A stretch of DNA of 64,000 nucleotides. It comes from Flavisolibacter tropicus (GTDB taxonomy: Bacteria; Bacteroidota; Bacteroidia; Chitinophagales; Chitinophagaceae). Positions within the stretch are counted from its first letter, which is position 1. Every line of letters starts with the position of its first letter. The position numbers and the translations under genes were made by a program. Positions 45,401 through 54,579 of this stretch are shown here, one piece after another. The stretch is taken from contig NZ_CP011390.1 in assembly GCF_001644645.1 (NCBI RefSeq), positions 4,915,501 through 4,979,500 on the forward strand, given 5' to 3'. Under the pieces are notes generated by a model. That model ran no database searches. It had not been told where the DNA came from and worked only from the letters and a program-made list of their open reading frames with translations.

Positions 45401-45594
45401 CTCTTGCTAAAACAATTCAGAAAGCTTCTGTAGGGTTAGTTGCTAGAAACCTGTTTACGTTCTTACCAAAGGACAACGTATATGCCGATCCTGAATACAG
45501 TGCATTAGGTACTGGTAATGCACAAGGTATCAGCACAGAAAACTTATCACCACCCACAAGAATTTTCGGTGCTACTTTGACTGTTGGCTTTTAA
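42367..45594 (+). CDS. SusC/RagA family TonB-linked outer-membrane transporter 2
   Basis: A 1075-residue SusC-type importer. The signal peptide is MRKIASLLTMLTLCSALAFAQ, then the CarboxypepD-regulatory domain, the plug with LIVLDNVPVSADYINSLNPDDVESVNVLKGANAAALYGSDAANGVLIITT, and a barrel ending FGATLTVGF. It is more like susC3 than susC1: both share LNPDDV/LNPEDV plugs and the stretch SPENRTFFYPGVNASF / SPENRSFFYPSVDVSF. This points to a tandem duplication. It is followed after 27 bases by susD2. The substrate is unknown. Confidence 0.94.
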   Translation: MRKIASLLTMLTLCSALAFAQTRTVSGVVRDVKGEPIPFATVSEAGTKNAVQADVNGSFSIKVGNDSRLAISAAGFTAQTISVSGGTATIALVRAEGQLQEVVVTTALGVKRSARSTGYSTTAIAPAELTQARATNVANGLSGKVSGLQINTVNNGVTADTRIVLRGERSILGNNQALIVLDNVPVSADYINSLNPDDVESVNVLKGANAAALYGSDAANGVLIITTKKGVRAKPSITFTHSTTIEKVSYFPKFNTRFGAASTEPDSLDAYTGFYGRIPYENQMYGPEYDGSTVALGAKKRFYRPDGSFFDTTNQISYQYRNPVKDFFETGRTIQNGISYQAGTQNGSFYLSGQFNNTTGTIPDDKSNRYSVRLGASNNYNKFSTSFSIGYTKITTDIAGVDYNQHRPVYWNVLNTPGEIPIRDFKDPNAPFANENDWYNAYYPNPYWQIYNSRVLTNRDDILGSVELGYKAANWLNFTYRLGATASNYQEKRKLAGVTFSEYEIAYQDPAQNPDGLDIEGTAYGAPNGIRGRFGDRLYERFILQSDFLINMQHKFLNNDLDARLVLGTSANKNNYRNIRNGIDGSDDIASEIEIPGLYNVSNIVGTPVVGESQSKVGKIGAFGSLQLGYKNFLFAEITGRNDWVSVLSPENRTFFYPGVNASFVFTDAFKALKNISWLNYGKVLASWTKVGNVSLGAYELSNTFSQANGFPYNDLTGFTLGNTLANSNLQPEIVKSREAGIQLGLFKNRANVQVTYYDEDISNQTVPVQISSSTGFTKTNQNVGNVSNWGWEFDLKLTPLVNLGPVKWNFGGNLALMDSRVDEITPNSKSVFIGGYTATGAGVYTIEGQPMRVLQVLDWLRDDQGRVIVNPNTGRPSRDTKVKNVGRSTPDMILGLNSSFDYKGLTLNVLGEYRGGYVVYNNIGSAMAFTGSSEVTTSTGRQRFIYPNSVLLVNGKYEPNTTVAVDNASNGSSFWAASAGYRNTSSNFITSGDFWKIREVSLTYNVPVKGTLAKTIQKASVGLVARNLFTFLPKDNVYADPEYSALGTGNAQGISTENLSPPTRIFGATLTVGF

Positions 45595-45621
45595 CTCTTA
45601 ACGATTTTAAAATATTAATAA

Positions 45622-47112
45622 ATGAGACGTGTTTTTATAGCGTTTGCAGCTATTGCAACATTAGGAGTTGCTGGTTGTAAAAAGAACTACCTTGATATCA
45701 ACGAAGACCCGAATAGGGCAACATATAGCACTCCGCAGCTAACTATGCCTATTGCTTTAGAAGGTGCTGCACGCAATAATCTTACAGGTTATCGTAGCCT
45801 TGGCTGGTGGTTGGGTTATTATGGAGCATCAGCTGGTTTCTCCAAGCCGAACATTGAATATACCTATGATGTGAATAGCAGCTTTTTAGCTGGGGTTTGG
45901 GATAATCTTTACAATAACATCACAGACTTTGATTATGTAGAAAAGAAGGCTGTTGAGCAAAATCTTCCAGTCTACGAAGCAATCAGTAAGGTGATGAAGG
46001 CTTATGATTATCATCAATTGGTTGATCTTTGGGGTAATGTACCTTACTCAGAAGCGATCAAGGGGGCTGGTAATTTTGCTCCTAAATATGATAAAGGCCA
46101 GGAAGTTTATGACGATTTAGTAAAGCAGCTTAACCAGGCCATTGCTATTTTCAAAAAGCCTTCAACGAAAGGTTCAATTAACGTTTCAGCTGACGCTAAA
46201 AGAATCATTGTTTTTGGAGATGTATTAGCAAATGATGGTCCTGATGCGTTTTTGAACAAGTGGGTTAAGTTGGCCAATACCTTAAAGTTGAAATTGTTGG
46301 TACAACAGTCACAAGCTGGTCGTGATGCTTACATAAAAGGTGAGTTGACTGGTTTAACAGCCAATGATTTCTTAGTAGTAGGCGAAGATGCTGTCCTTAA
46401 TCCTGGCTATCAGGATGATGCTTCCAAGTTTAATCCTTTGTATGGTGTGTACTATACAAGTCCAGGTACATTATCTGACACCTATAAGTCTAACAAAGCT
46501 GGAAAGTTTGCTATTTCATTGTATAATAGCACTAACGACCCCCGCATTAGTTATTTTTATGATAAGGGTACTTCTGCTACCTATATTGGTAGTGAGTTAG
46601 GTGATCCTGTGGGTGCTGCCGGAGTTGCTAATATGGGTAAAGGATTATTGCAAGCAAAAGGCGATGCCGTAGTTCTTACTGCAGCGGAATCGTTGTTTTT
46701 ACAAGCCGAAGCTGCTCAACGTGGTTATATTTCTGGAAATGCTCAGAAATTGTATGAAGATGCTGTTTTGGCTTCTTTCACCTTTACTAAAGTACCAAGT
46801 GCTTCTACTGCAGCCGCTGCCTATGTATCGCAAAGTGATGCCAATACAAACTGGGCTTTAGCAACTGATAAATTAAAACTGATCATCACACAGAAGTATT
46901 TAGCTTTAAATACTATTGATATATTAGCTGCTTACAATGATTTCAGACGTACAGGCGTACCTAATGTACCATTAAGTATAGATCCTACAAGTAAAGGCAA
47001 AATCCCTGTTAGAATGTTATATCCACAAAATGAGTTATTATTAAATGGGGCAAGTGTAAGCGCTGAGGGAACTGTAGATCCATTTACAACAACTGTTTTC
47101 TGGGATAAATAA
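45622..47112 (+). CDS. SusD/RagB family nutrient-binding lipoprotein 2
   Basis: A 496-residue surface lipoprotein of the SusD-like group seen with DUF1735 genes. The signal peptide ends with the lipobox VAGC, then KKNYLDINEDPNRATYSTPQ, the signature opening of this subfamily. Helical core segments include LVDLWGNVPYSEAI and WVKLANTLKLKLLVQQS, and the end is RMLYPQNELLLNG. It is the lid and binding subunit for transporter 2. The next gene, a DUF1735-type lipoprotein, starts 18 bases after it. Confidence 0.93.
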   Translation: MRRVFIAFAAIATLGVAGCKKNYLDINEDPNRATYSTPQLTMPIALEGAARNNLTGYRSLGWWLGYYGASAGFSKPNIEYTYDVNSSFLAGVWDNLYNNITDFDYVEKKAVEQNLPVYEAISKVMKAYDYHQLVDLWGNVPYSEAIKGAGNFAPKYDKGQEVYDDLVKQLNQAIAIFKKPSTKGSINVSADAKRIIVFGDVLANDGPDAFLNKWVKLANTLKLKLLVQQSQAGRDAYIKGELTGLTANDFLVVGEDAVLNPGYQDDASKFNPLYGVYYTSPGTLSDTYKSNKAGKFAISLYNSTNDPRISYFYDKGTSATYIGSELGDPVGAAGVANMGKGLLQAKGDAVVLTAAESLFLQAEAAQRGYISGNAQKLYEDAVLASFTFTKVPSASTAAAAYVSQSDANTNWALATDKLKLIITQKYLALNTIDILAAYNDFRRTGVPNVPLSIDPTSKGKIPVRMLYPQNELLLNGASVSAEGTVDPFTTTVFWDK

Positions 47113-47130
47113 TATATTAATTGAAAAAGC

Positions 47131-47700
47131 ATGAAAAAGTTATTAATAAGAATCATTCCATTTATTTTAATTCCTGCAGTATTAACTTCTTGCCTTAAGA
47201 AGTTTGAACTAGCTGAAGATTTTTCTTCAACGCAGCCAATTGCAGACTTGCCAAAGGCTCCTGCAAATGCTCTTAATGCGACTGCACCTACTAACTCTTG
47301 GTTTATTTTAGATAGCGCACAAGGAACGGTAGATTATAGTACTGCTGTTCATATTTCAGCAAAAGATCATGTTGGCGATGTAACGGTACGTATGAAAATT
47401 GATAGAGCCGCTGGTCAGAAGTGGATTGACGCGCATCCTTCAGGTGGGTACGAGTTACTTCCAGAAGACTTGTACACTGTGCCAACTTTAGATGTAGTAA
47501 TACCAAACGCCGGTGTATTTAGTGTTGGTGACTTTATTGTAAAAGTTAAAGCTAATGCTAACAATGGCGCTGGTGTAAGCCGATTCAAAAACAAGAAGTA
47601 CATCTTACCTGTTTCAATTGATAATGTTGTAAGCCATAATTTTACAGTTGCGGAAAACTTCCGTAATGTACTGTGGAATATGCGAGTGAAATTGAAATAA
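47131..47700 (+). CDS. Short DUF1735-type surface lipoprotein
   Basis: A 189-residue lipoprotein with lipobox LTSC (about residues 18-21). The rest fits a single DUF1735 domain: YELLPEDLYTVPTLDVVIPNAGVFSVGDFIVKVK and KKYILPVSIDN. In related loci such proteins are extra surface glycan- or ligand-binding subunits. It is shorter than the 324-residue counterpart of unit 3, lacking the C-terminal beta domain. It is the third gene of unit 2 and is closed by a terminator at 47727-47750. The ligand is unknown. Confidence 0.82.
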   Translation: MKKLLIRIIPFILIPAVLTSCLKKFELAEDFSSTQPIADLPKAPANALNATAPTNSWFILDSAQGTVDYSTAVHISAKDHVGDVTVRMKIDRAAGQKWIDAHPSGGYELLPEDLYTVPTLDVVIPNAGVFSVGDFIVKVKANANNGAGVSRFKNKKYILPVSIDNVVSHNFTVAENFRNVLWNMRVKLK

Positions 47701-47726
47701 GATTAGATACTCAAGTTTATTACCTA

Positions 47727-47750
47727 GAAAGCCCCATCATTGGGGCTTTC
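47727..47750 (+). terminator. Terminator after unit 2
   Basis: GAAAGCCCCA, loop TCAT, TGGGGCTTTC, then TATTTTAT. A perfect 10-bp stem. Confidence 0.85.
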
Positions 47751-47781
47751 TATTTTATACATTTAATACATATTGTTTAAT

Positions 47782-48498
47782 ATGAAAATGCGTGTGTTAT
47801 TATTTTTTGGATTAGTGTCTATCCAATTAAATGCCCAAACGACTAACATAAGTATCACTCAAAGTTTTAGCGAATATGCAAAAAATCCTGCGGCCATAAA
47901 TGCATCTAATAGAATGATTGCTTTCAGCCAGAAAGAGAATACTCAAGGATCTCCCTACTTGGTTAATGGGTGGGCAAAAGGAAGCATCGTATTGAGGAAT
48001 TCAACGATGGAAGAACCGACGTTTGTTTTGAATTATGATAAGGTGAAAGAAAACCTGATTGTAAAGCTTAATGATCAAAATGTTCTTGATGTAGATATGG
48101 GTGAGATTGTAAGCTTTATGTTGAACGATTCGGCTAATAGAACCTATAAGTTTGTTAAGCTGCCTGGTGATCATAAGAAATACCTGGAAGAACTTTATAA
48201 GGGCAACGCTTACTCGCTTTATAAAGAAGTTAATACTAAGTTTTATAAGTCGGATTATGAAAACAAAGGCTTATATGAAAAAGGGTATAAGTATGACCGA
48301 TATGAAGATGAGTTTATTTATTATATAGCAGATAAAAAAAATAATCTAAGAGCTATTAACAACTTTAGTAAGAAGGCAATCAAGAGATTATCTGAAACTT
48401 TGCCTATTTCAAAGGAACTTTTAGAAGAGTACAAGCCTACAGCGGATAAGGAAGATTTTCTAATTAGACTTACTAAAGAACTTAATGCTACTTTATAA
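47782..48498 (+). CDS. Secreted protein of unknown function, paralogue A
   Basis: About 238 residues from ATG 47782 (MKMRVLLFFGLVSIQLNAQ, signal peptide). The body is Lys/Asn-rich and beta-like, with NGWAKGSIVLRNSTME, FVLNYDKVKENLIVKLNDQNVLDVDMGEIVSF and a striking aromatic block YKSDYENKGLYEKGYKYDRYEDEF. The next gene (48546-49289) encodes a clear paralogue with the same blocks in the same order. I do not recognise a named family. Both look exported and A/T-rich. Their position between SusC/SusD units suggests an envelope role, but this is inference. Confidence 0.8.
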   Translation: MKMRVLLFFGLVSIQLNAQTTNISITQSFSEYAKNPAAINASNRMIAFSQKENTQGSPYLVNGWAKGSIVLRNSTMEEPTFVLNYDKVKENLIVKLNDQNVLDVDMGEIVSFMLNDSANRTYKFVKLPGDHKKYLEELYKGNAYSLYKEVNTKFYKSDYENKGLYEKGYKYDRYEDEFIYYIADKKNNLRAINNFSKKAIKRLSETLPISKELLEEYKPTADKEDFLIRLTKELNATL

Positions 48499-48545
48499 GT
48501 TTTCAATATTATTTTATAAATGATCGGGAAGTAGTAAATAAACTT

Positions 48546-49289
48546 ATGCATATGAAAAGTTATTTCCTTTTTGGCTTTTTATTTTTTACAGTAGTTTCTA
48601 ATGCGCAAAAGCGCTTTGAGCCCGAGAAACCGGTTGCTACAAGACTAAGTGAAATTCCTCCAACTTTTGATGGGCTAACCTATAATTTAAACAATAAGGG
48701 TTCATTATTATTAAATGCCCAAAATCAAGAAGTTCAAGGCTCACGTTATCTAGTAAATGGATGGGCTAAAGGAAAAGTAGTTTTAGAAAACGGAACTGTA
48801 AATCAATCAGCTTATAAATTGAATTACGATAAGATAAATGATGATTTAATCTTAAAAGTTGATGATACCCATTTTGTTGAAGTTGATATGAGCTCTATTG
48901 AGTCTTTCAATTTAATCGATTCATCCGAGAAGTCGTATTCATTTTTAAGAATCCCAGGAAGTAAATCAAGCTTCCTTGTCGAGGTTTATAAAGACAGTAT
49001 TTGTTCTCTTTATAAAAAAATAACTACCAAATTCTATCGTGCGGATTATGAAAACAAGGGGCTTTATGAAAAAGGATATAAATATGATCGCTATGTAGAT
49101 GAAACTACATTCTTTATGAAAAATGATAAGGAAGGTTTCGTTGAAATAGTTAATCTAAATAAAAAAGAGCTTAGAAAGTTAACTGAAATATTTCCTAAGG
49201 CAAAAGAATATATCTCAGAAAATAAAGTAACTCCAGATAAAGAGAAGTATTTAACTAATCTAACAATTTATTTGAATAAGCACTCTTAA
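48546..49289 (+). CDS. Secreted protein of unknown function, paralogue B
   Basis: A 247-residue protein; ATG 48546 or ATG 48552 may be used. The signal peptide is KSYFLFGFLFFTVVSNAQ. It shares with paralogue A the segments SRYLVNGWAKGKVVLENGTV, YKLNYDKINDDLILKVDDTHFVEVDM and YRADYENKGLYEKGYKYDRYVDET, so the two arose by tandem duplication and have since diverged. The spacing is 47 bases, with no terminator between, so they may share a transcript. Function unknown; no catalytic motif is obvious. A terminator follows at 49321-49345. Confidence 0.82.
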   Translation: MHMKSYFLFGFLFFTVVSNAQKRFEPEKPVATRLSEIPPTFDGLTYNLNNKGSLLLNAQNQEVQGSRYLVNGWAKGKVVLENGTVNQSAYKLNYDKINDDLILKVDDTHFVEVDMSSIESFNLIDSSEKSYSFLRIPGSKSSFLVEVYKDSICSLYKKITTKFYRADYENKGLYEKGYKYDRYVDETTFFMKNDKEGFVEIVNLNKKELRKLTEIFPKAKEYISENKVTPDKEKYLTNLTIYLNKHS

Positions 49290-49784
49290 GTATGAGATCT
49301 AAACAAAATCTGTTTAACATAAAGCCTGCAACAGGCTTTATTTTTTATACAAATATCTGTCTTGTATCATAGTTGCGCTAAATGCAAATTGAATTTTAAA
49401 GACAATTGTAACCGGCTACATGTGCGCTTATCTTCGTAAAATAGAATAAATTGTAATCCAGCAAAACCAACGCTAACAGGCTGCCAACACAGAGATTTCT
49501 GAAGGCCCTATATCAACCTAACAGATGCATTTGTTAGTTAAAGTGAAATGTATAATACTATTAAATAAAATGTTGAACATATGCAGTATTTTACTAACTA
49601 ATGTTGCCTTATCCCTCATATAGTGTTATTCGCGCATAAACATATGATTGATCTTTAGATGTAAAATAAATAAGTAAAGATTTTTATAAATATGTGTTAA
49701 ATACTTTATCTTGGCCGTCCATAAAAATGCACAAGATAGAATCCCTAATCATTAGACCTATTTACCCTAAGCCATTCTTAATCA
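49290..49784 (+). other. Intergenic region before susC3
   Basis: No gene is visible in these 495 bases. It is A/T-rich, holds a weak promoter candidate (TATCTTGG at 49707-49714) and leads into the conserved susC leader. Confidence 0.5.
49321..49345 (+). terminator. Terminator after the paralogue pair
   Basis: AAGCCTG, loop CAA, CAGGCTT, then TATTTTTT. Confidence 0.8.
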
Positions 49785-49880
49785 CGATTTTTATTTATTA
49801 AAACAAACGTTTACATGAGAAAAACTGCATCAATGTTTACGATGCTAATGCTCTGTGGTGCATTAGCATTTGGTCAAACT
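49785..49880 (+). repeat. Conserved susC leader and signal-peptide block, copy 3
   Basis: TTTTTATTTATTAAAACAAAC, then GTTTACATGAG and the shared signal-peptide codons. Nearly identical to copy 2 at 42341-42432. Confidence 0.75.
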
Positions 49881-52800
49881 CGCACAGTGACGGGCAGAAT
49901 CACTGATGCAAATGGAGCGCCCATTCCATTTGCCACTATTACGGAGGCTGGTACTAAAAATGCTACTACAGCCGATGCTAACGGTAATTATAAAATTAAT
50001 GTTGGCGCAAACTCTAAATTAACAATCTCCGCAACCGGACATGTGGCACAAACAGTTGCTCCAACTGGAAACGCGCAAAACATTTCACTTGCCATTGGTG
50101 CTAGCAACTTACAAGAAGTAGTAGTAACTGCCGCTGGTGGTCTACGCGTTAGACAAAAAGAACAAGGTTATAATTCAACTGTTGTAAAAAGTGAAGCGCT
50201 TACTGCATCTAAGCCAGTAACCATTGCTGGTGGTTTACAGGGTAAAGTAGCTGGTTTACAAATCAGTGGTGTTAGCAGTGGTGTTAACCCTAACTATCGC
50301 TTAGTTTTAAGAGGTATGCGTTCCTTAACTGGTAATAACGAAGCCTTAGTAGTATTAGATAACGTAATTGTACCAAATGCGGTTTTAAGTAATTTGAACC
50401 CTGAAGACGTTGCTGATGTAACGGTTTTGAACGGTCCAAGTGCGGCAGCCTTATATGGTTCTGAAGCTTCAAACGGTGCCTTGTTGATTACAACTAAAAA
50501 AGGCGCTCGCGGCAAGATGGCTGTAAAGCTGGCTAATACAGTAACCCTGGAGCAGGTTGCCTTTTATCCTAAATTGAATACAAGATTTGGTTCTGGTTCT
50601 TCAAATGATGTTCAAACGTACCTTTCTTACGAGAACCAACAGTATGGACCTGAGTTTGATGGTTCTATAAGAGAGCTTGGTAATGCGCTTGCTGATGGTT
50701 CTATCCAGAAAGCACCTTATGTAAATACAAATGGTAAGAAAGATTTCTGGGAGACGGGTATTACTAACCAAACAGATCTTTCTGTTACTGGTGGTACTGA
50801 TCGCTCAACCGTTTATTTCTCTGGTCAGTATGCCGATGTAAAAGGTACTACCCCTGGAGATAAATATAATCGTGCTTCTTTACGCTTAAATGGTACAACA
50901 AAGCTGTTGAACAATTTAGATTTAACGTATACGGCTGGTTATACTCAAAATAGATATAATATCACTACACAGACAGCATCTATTTATAATAACCTGTTGA
51001 ACACGCCAGCAAATGCGCCATTAACGCAGTATAAAGATTGGAGAAACAATCCATTTGCTAACCCTAATGGTTATTATAATGATTTTTATAACAACCCTTA
51101 TTTCTTAGCCGATAACTATCGCCAGTTAAACAGGAACGACTACTTTGTAGGAAGTTCAGAGTTTAAATATGCTCCAGTAAAATGGATGGATTTAGTTTAT
51201 CGTATAGGTATCAGCACTAGAAACCAATCGTATACGAACTCTTCTGATATCTTCAGATACAGTGCTTATACAAAAAATACTACACATGGTACCTATAAAA
51301 AGTCTGATATCGTTGGTAGTGTAGAAGATGGTTCTTCTTACCTGACTCGTATCAACTCCGACTTCTTGGCTAGCTTTAGAAAAAATGTTCAGGATTTCTC
51401 ATTCCGTTTAACTACAGGTGCCAGTATTCGTCATGACGAATCTAAATCAATGAGTGCATCTGTAAACGGTCTAGTTGTACCTGGCGTATTTAATTTAGGA
51501 AATAGTACGAATACGCCTTCAGCCTCTGAAGCTAATTATGTTGGTCGCCAGTTTGGTGCTTATGGTGATATGACTATTGGCTACAATAACTATTTATTCT
51601 TACACGCTACTGGTCGTAATGATTGGGTTTCAACATTGTCTCCAGAAAACAGATCATTCTTCTATCCTTCAGTTGATGTTTCTTTTGTTGCTTCTGACGC
51701 TATCGAAGCGCTTAAGAACATTGCTGCTATCGATATGTTAAAAGTAAGAGCTGGTTGGTCTAAGGTGGGCCAGGTGAACCTGGGTGGTAACTTTGGTGCT
51801 TATCGCTTAGAAACTACCTTCGGACAAGGTGCTGGTTATCCTTATAATGGCCAAGGTGGTTATAGCGTAGGTAACCAAATCGTTTCTGATAACTTGAAGC
51901 CAGAAATTACAACTGGTTATGAAGCTGGTTTTGATGTAAGCTTATTGAAGCAAAGAATCAATGGTAATTTCACTTACTTCAGCACTGAAACAAAAGACCA
52001 AACAGTTGCTACCGGTATCTCTGGTACAACCGGCTTCTCTAGCTACTTAGTAAACACTGGTTTAACATCCAGTAAAGGTATCGAGGCAGCTTTGCATGTT
52101 ACTCCTTTAAGAAGCAAGAACTGGGAAGTTACTGTAGGTGGTAACTATACGTATAACCAAAATAAAGTTATCTCTATCAGCAGCGACTTACCTCGTTTAA
52201 CACTGGGTGCTTATGCAAGCGGTGCTGGTTCTTATGCTGTTGCTGGTCAACCTTTCCCTGTATTGATGGGTACTACTCATAAGAGAGATCCAGAAGGTCG
52301 TATCATCGTAGATCGTATCACTGGTTATCCAACGGCAACTGATACTATATCAATCTTAGGTAGTGCAACACCTAAGCATATTGTAGGTGCTGATTTAAAT
52401 GTGAAGTTTAAAAGCTTCCGCTTAAGTGCATTAGCTGAATACCGCGGTGGTCACTATATCTACAATGCTGGTGGAAGTACTTTCGACTTCTCTGGTGCTT
52501 CTTATAATTCAACTGTATTTAACCGTGAGCGTTTTGTAATTCCAAACTCTTCTTATGAAGATCCTACAAAACCTGGTACTTACATTGCCAATACAAACGT
52601 AACTGTTCGTGACGGTGGTCCTGGTTATTGGACAATTGCTGGTCCTCGTACTGGTATCCATGAGAACTATGTAACATCTGCTGCATTCTGGAAATTACGT
52701 GAAGTATCTCTTGCTTATGATGTGCCTGCATCAGTGCTGAACAAAACCAAGTTCATCAAAGGAGCTACTGTAAGTGTTCAAGGACGTAACCTGTTGATCT

Positions 52801-52943
52801 TATTACCTGAATCAAACGTGTATACCGATCCTGAATACAGTGATGGTAACGGTTCTAGCAGTGGTAACGCCATTGGTCTGACCAACTTAGGACAAACACC
52901 TCCTTCTCGTTATTTTGGCGCAACCATCTCTTTAACATTCTAA
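49815..52943 (+). CDS. SusC/RagA family TonB-linked outer-membrane transporter 3
   Basis: A 1042-residue SusC-type importer. It opens with MRKTASMFTMLMLCGALAFGQ, then RTVTGRITDANGAPIPFATI (regulatory-like domain), the plug with LVVLDNVIVPNAVLSNLNPEDV and TVLNGPSAAALYGSEASNGALLITT, and a barrel ending FGATISLTF. In the SusC hallmark, Lys is replaced by Asn (VLNGPSAAALYG rather than VLKGAA). It shares long blocks with susC2 and is probably its tandem duplicate. susD3 starts 13 bases later. The substrate is unknown. Confidence 0.94.
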   Translation: MRKTASMFTMLMLCGALAFGQTRTVTGRITDANGAPIPFATITEAGTKNATTADANGNYKINVGANSKLTISATGHVAQTVAPTGNAQNISLAIGASNLQEVVVTAAGGLRVRQKEQGYNSTVVKSEALTASKPVTIAGGLQGKVAGLQISGVSSGVNPNYRLVLRGMRSLTGNNEALVVLDNVIVPNAVLSNLNPEDVADVTVLNGPSAAALYGSEASNGALLITTKKGARGKMAVKLANTVTLEQVAFYPKLNTRFGSGSSNDVQTYLSYENQQYGPEFDGSIRELGNALADGSIQKAPYVNTNGKKDFWETGITNQTDLSVTGGTDRSTVYFSGQYADVKGTTPGDKYNRASLRLNGTTKLLNNLDLTYTAGYTQNRYNITTQTASIYNNLLNTPANAPLTQYKDWRNNPFANPNGYYNDFYNNPYFLADNYRQLNRNDYFVGSSEFKYAPVKWMDLVYRIGISTRNQSYTNSSDIFRYSAYTKNTTHGTYKKSDIVGSVEDGSSYLTRINSDFLASFRKNVQDFSFRLTTGASIRHDESKSMSASVNGLVVPGVFNLGNSTNTPSASEANYVGRQFGAYGDMTIGYNNYLFLHATGRNDWVSTLSPENRSFFYPSVDVSFVASDAIEALKNIAAIDMLKVRAGWSKVGQVNLGGNFGAYRLETTFGQGAGYPYNGQGGYSVGNQIVSDNLKPEITTGYEAGFDVSLLKQRINGNFTYFSTETKDQTVATGISGTTGFSSYLVNTGLTSSKGIEAALHVTPLRSKNWEVTVGGNYTYNQNKVISISSDLPRLTLGAYASGAGSYAVAGQPFPVLMGTTHKRDPEGRIIVDRITGYPTATDTISILGSATPKHIVGADLNVKFKSFRLSALAEYRGGHYIYNAGGSTFDFSGASYNSTVFNRERFVIPNSSYEDPTKPGTYIANTNVTVRDGGPGYWTIAGPRTGIHENYVTSAAFWKLREVSLAYDVPASVLNKTKFIKGATVSVQGRNLLILLPESNVYTDPEYSDGNGSSSGNAIGLTNLGQTPPSRYFGATISLTF

Positions 52944-52956
52944 CCTTTAAGTAATC

Positions 52957-54558
52957 ATGAAAAAATTAAAAAATATATTAATAGCAGGGGCTGTGATTGT
53001 AGCGTTGCCTTCCTGTAAAAAATACCTGGATATCAATGAGAATCCAAACGATCCTACTTCATCAACGCCTGAATTAGTATTGCCTCAAGCTATTACACGT
53101 ACTGCTAACACCGTTCCTACCTTCAATTTTTACGGTGCACAAACTGTAGGTTATTTAGCTAATGGTGGTGGTGTAAGCGGATGGGGATCAATCATCTCTT
53201 ACAACTACACTACTGCAGATTTTGCAGGTCTTTGGAATACTACTTACGATATCTTAGAAGATTTCCAATATGTAATTAATAACACAGAAGGCAAAGAAAC
53301 CTATGCTTATCATAATGCAGCAGCAAAGATCATGAAGGCATATAACTTTGAATTGCTGGTTGATACTTACAATGATGTGCCTTATACAGAAGCATTCAAT
53401 GGAACAAAGAATTTGTTGCCAAAGTATGATAAAGCTCAGGACATTTATAAAGACCTGGCTGTTCAATTAGACGCAGCTATTGCTCAAATCAAAGCTGCTC
53501 AAGCGCAGACTGATGACAGTAAAAAGCCAACAGCTTTAGCTTCTGGTTCAGACCCGCTGTTTAAAGGCGATGTTAACAAGTGGAAGCAATTTGCTAATAC
53601 TTTGAAGTTAAGATTAGTAGTTCGCGGAAGTGGCAAAGTAAGTTTTGCTAATACAACCTTTGATGCTGCTGGCTTCTTAACTGATGACGCTATTGTTAAC
53701 CCTGGTTATACAAAAATAGACGGTAAGCAAAACCCACTTTGGGACTACTTTGCTTACACTGCAGCCAGTGCAGCTGTAACTCGTGGTGGACAATATGTAC
53801 CAACTCCATTTATTCTTTCTTTCTATGATGGAAATAAAGTGTTAGATACTGTTCGTGGTAAACTGACGTATAAAGAATGGTCTGGCACTAATGGTACAAG
53901 TACACCTACAAACCAGTTAGGTAGCCAAGCTACCAATGCCGCTAAAGGTGCTACTCCTAACTCTTGGATTTTAGCTGCTAATGCTACATCTTCTGCCAGA
54001 GGTATCTTCAAAGCTGCAGATGCTGGACAACCAATCATGCTGGCCGCTGAAAGCTATTTCTTACAAGCTGAAGCTGACGTGCGCACCATTACTTCGAATA
54101 ATGCTAAGGCTAATTTTAATAAAGGCCTCGAAGCCTCTTTCAGATACTTAATGAAAGATGCTGCAGGTAATGTCTTAGCCGCAGCGGCTGCGGCAGATTC
54201 TGCTGTTGTTGCAACAACGAAGTACGTTACTGCCAATAGTTCTAACTATTTAGTAAATTTTGATGCAGCTACTACTAATCAAGAAAAGATCGAAGCAATC
54301 ATTACGCAAAAGTATATTGCACTGAATATGATTTTGAGCCATGAAGCTTGGAATGAGTATAGAAGAACAGGTTATCCTAAAATTGTTGCGGGTTCTGCTA
54401 ACTCTAGATTGACGTTTGCATCAACTGTATCTCAATCAACAAATACGGAGAAGCTACCTACAAGGCTTTTATATCCTGAATCTGAATTCAGATACAACCA
54501 AAATAATGTGCCTAAAGGCATCAATGCTTTCACTTCTAAAATTTTCTGGGCACTTTAA
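52957..54558 (+). CDS. SusD/RagB family nutrient-binding lipoprotein 3
   Basis: A 533-residue surface lipoprotein with lipobox LPSC and the opening KKYLDINENPNDPTSSTPE. It has LVDTYNDVPYTEAF and WKQFANTLKLRLVV, and ends with RLLYPESEFRYNQ. It is longer than susD2 by an Ala/Thr-rich insertion (about residues 310-350 and AAAAADSAVVATTKY near 410) that may reshape the binding site. It is the partner of transporter 3. A 324-residue DUF1735-type gene starts 21 bases later. Confidence 0.93.
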   Translation: MKKLKNILIAGAVIVALPSCKKYLDINENPNDPTSSTPELVLPQAITRTANTVPTFNFYGAQTVGYLANGGGVSGWGSIISYNYTTADFAGLWNTTYDILEDFQYVINNTEGKETYAYHNAAAKIMKAYNFELLVDTYNDVPYTEAFNGTKNLLPKYDKAQDIYKDLAVQLDAAIAQIKAAQAQTDDSKKPTALASGSDPLFKGDVNKWKQFANTLKLRLVVRGSGKVSFANTTFDAAGFLTDDAIVNPGYTKIDGKQNPLWDYFAYTAASAAVTRGGQYVPTPFILSFYDGNKVLDTVRGKLTYKEWSGTNGTSTPTNQLGSQATNAAKGATPNSWILAANATSSARGIFKAADAGQPIMLAAESYFLQAEADVRTITSNNAKANFNKGLEASFRYLMKDAAGNVLAAAAAADSAVVATTKYVTANSSNYLVNFDAATTNQEKIEAIITQKYIALNMILSHEAWNEYRRTGYPKIVAGSANSRLTFASTVSQSTNTEKLPTRLLYPESEFRYNQNNVPKGINAFTSKIFWAL

Positions 54559-54579
54559 TCTTTTTAAACTTATTGAATT

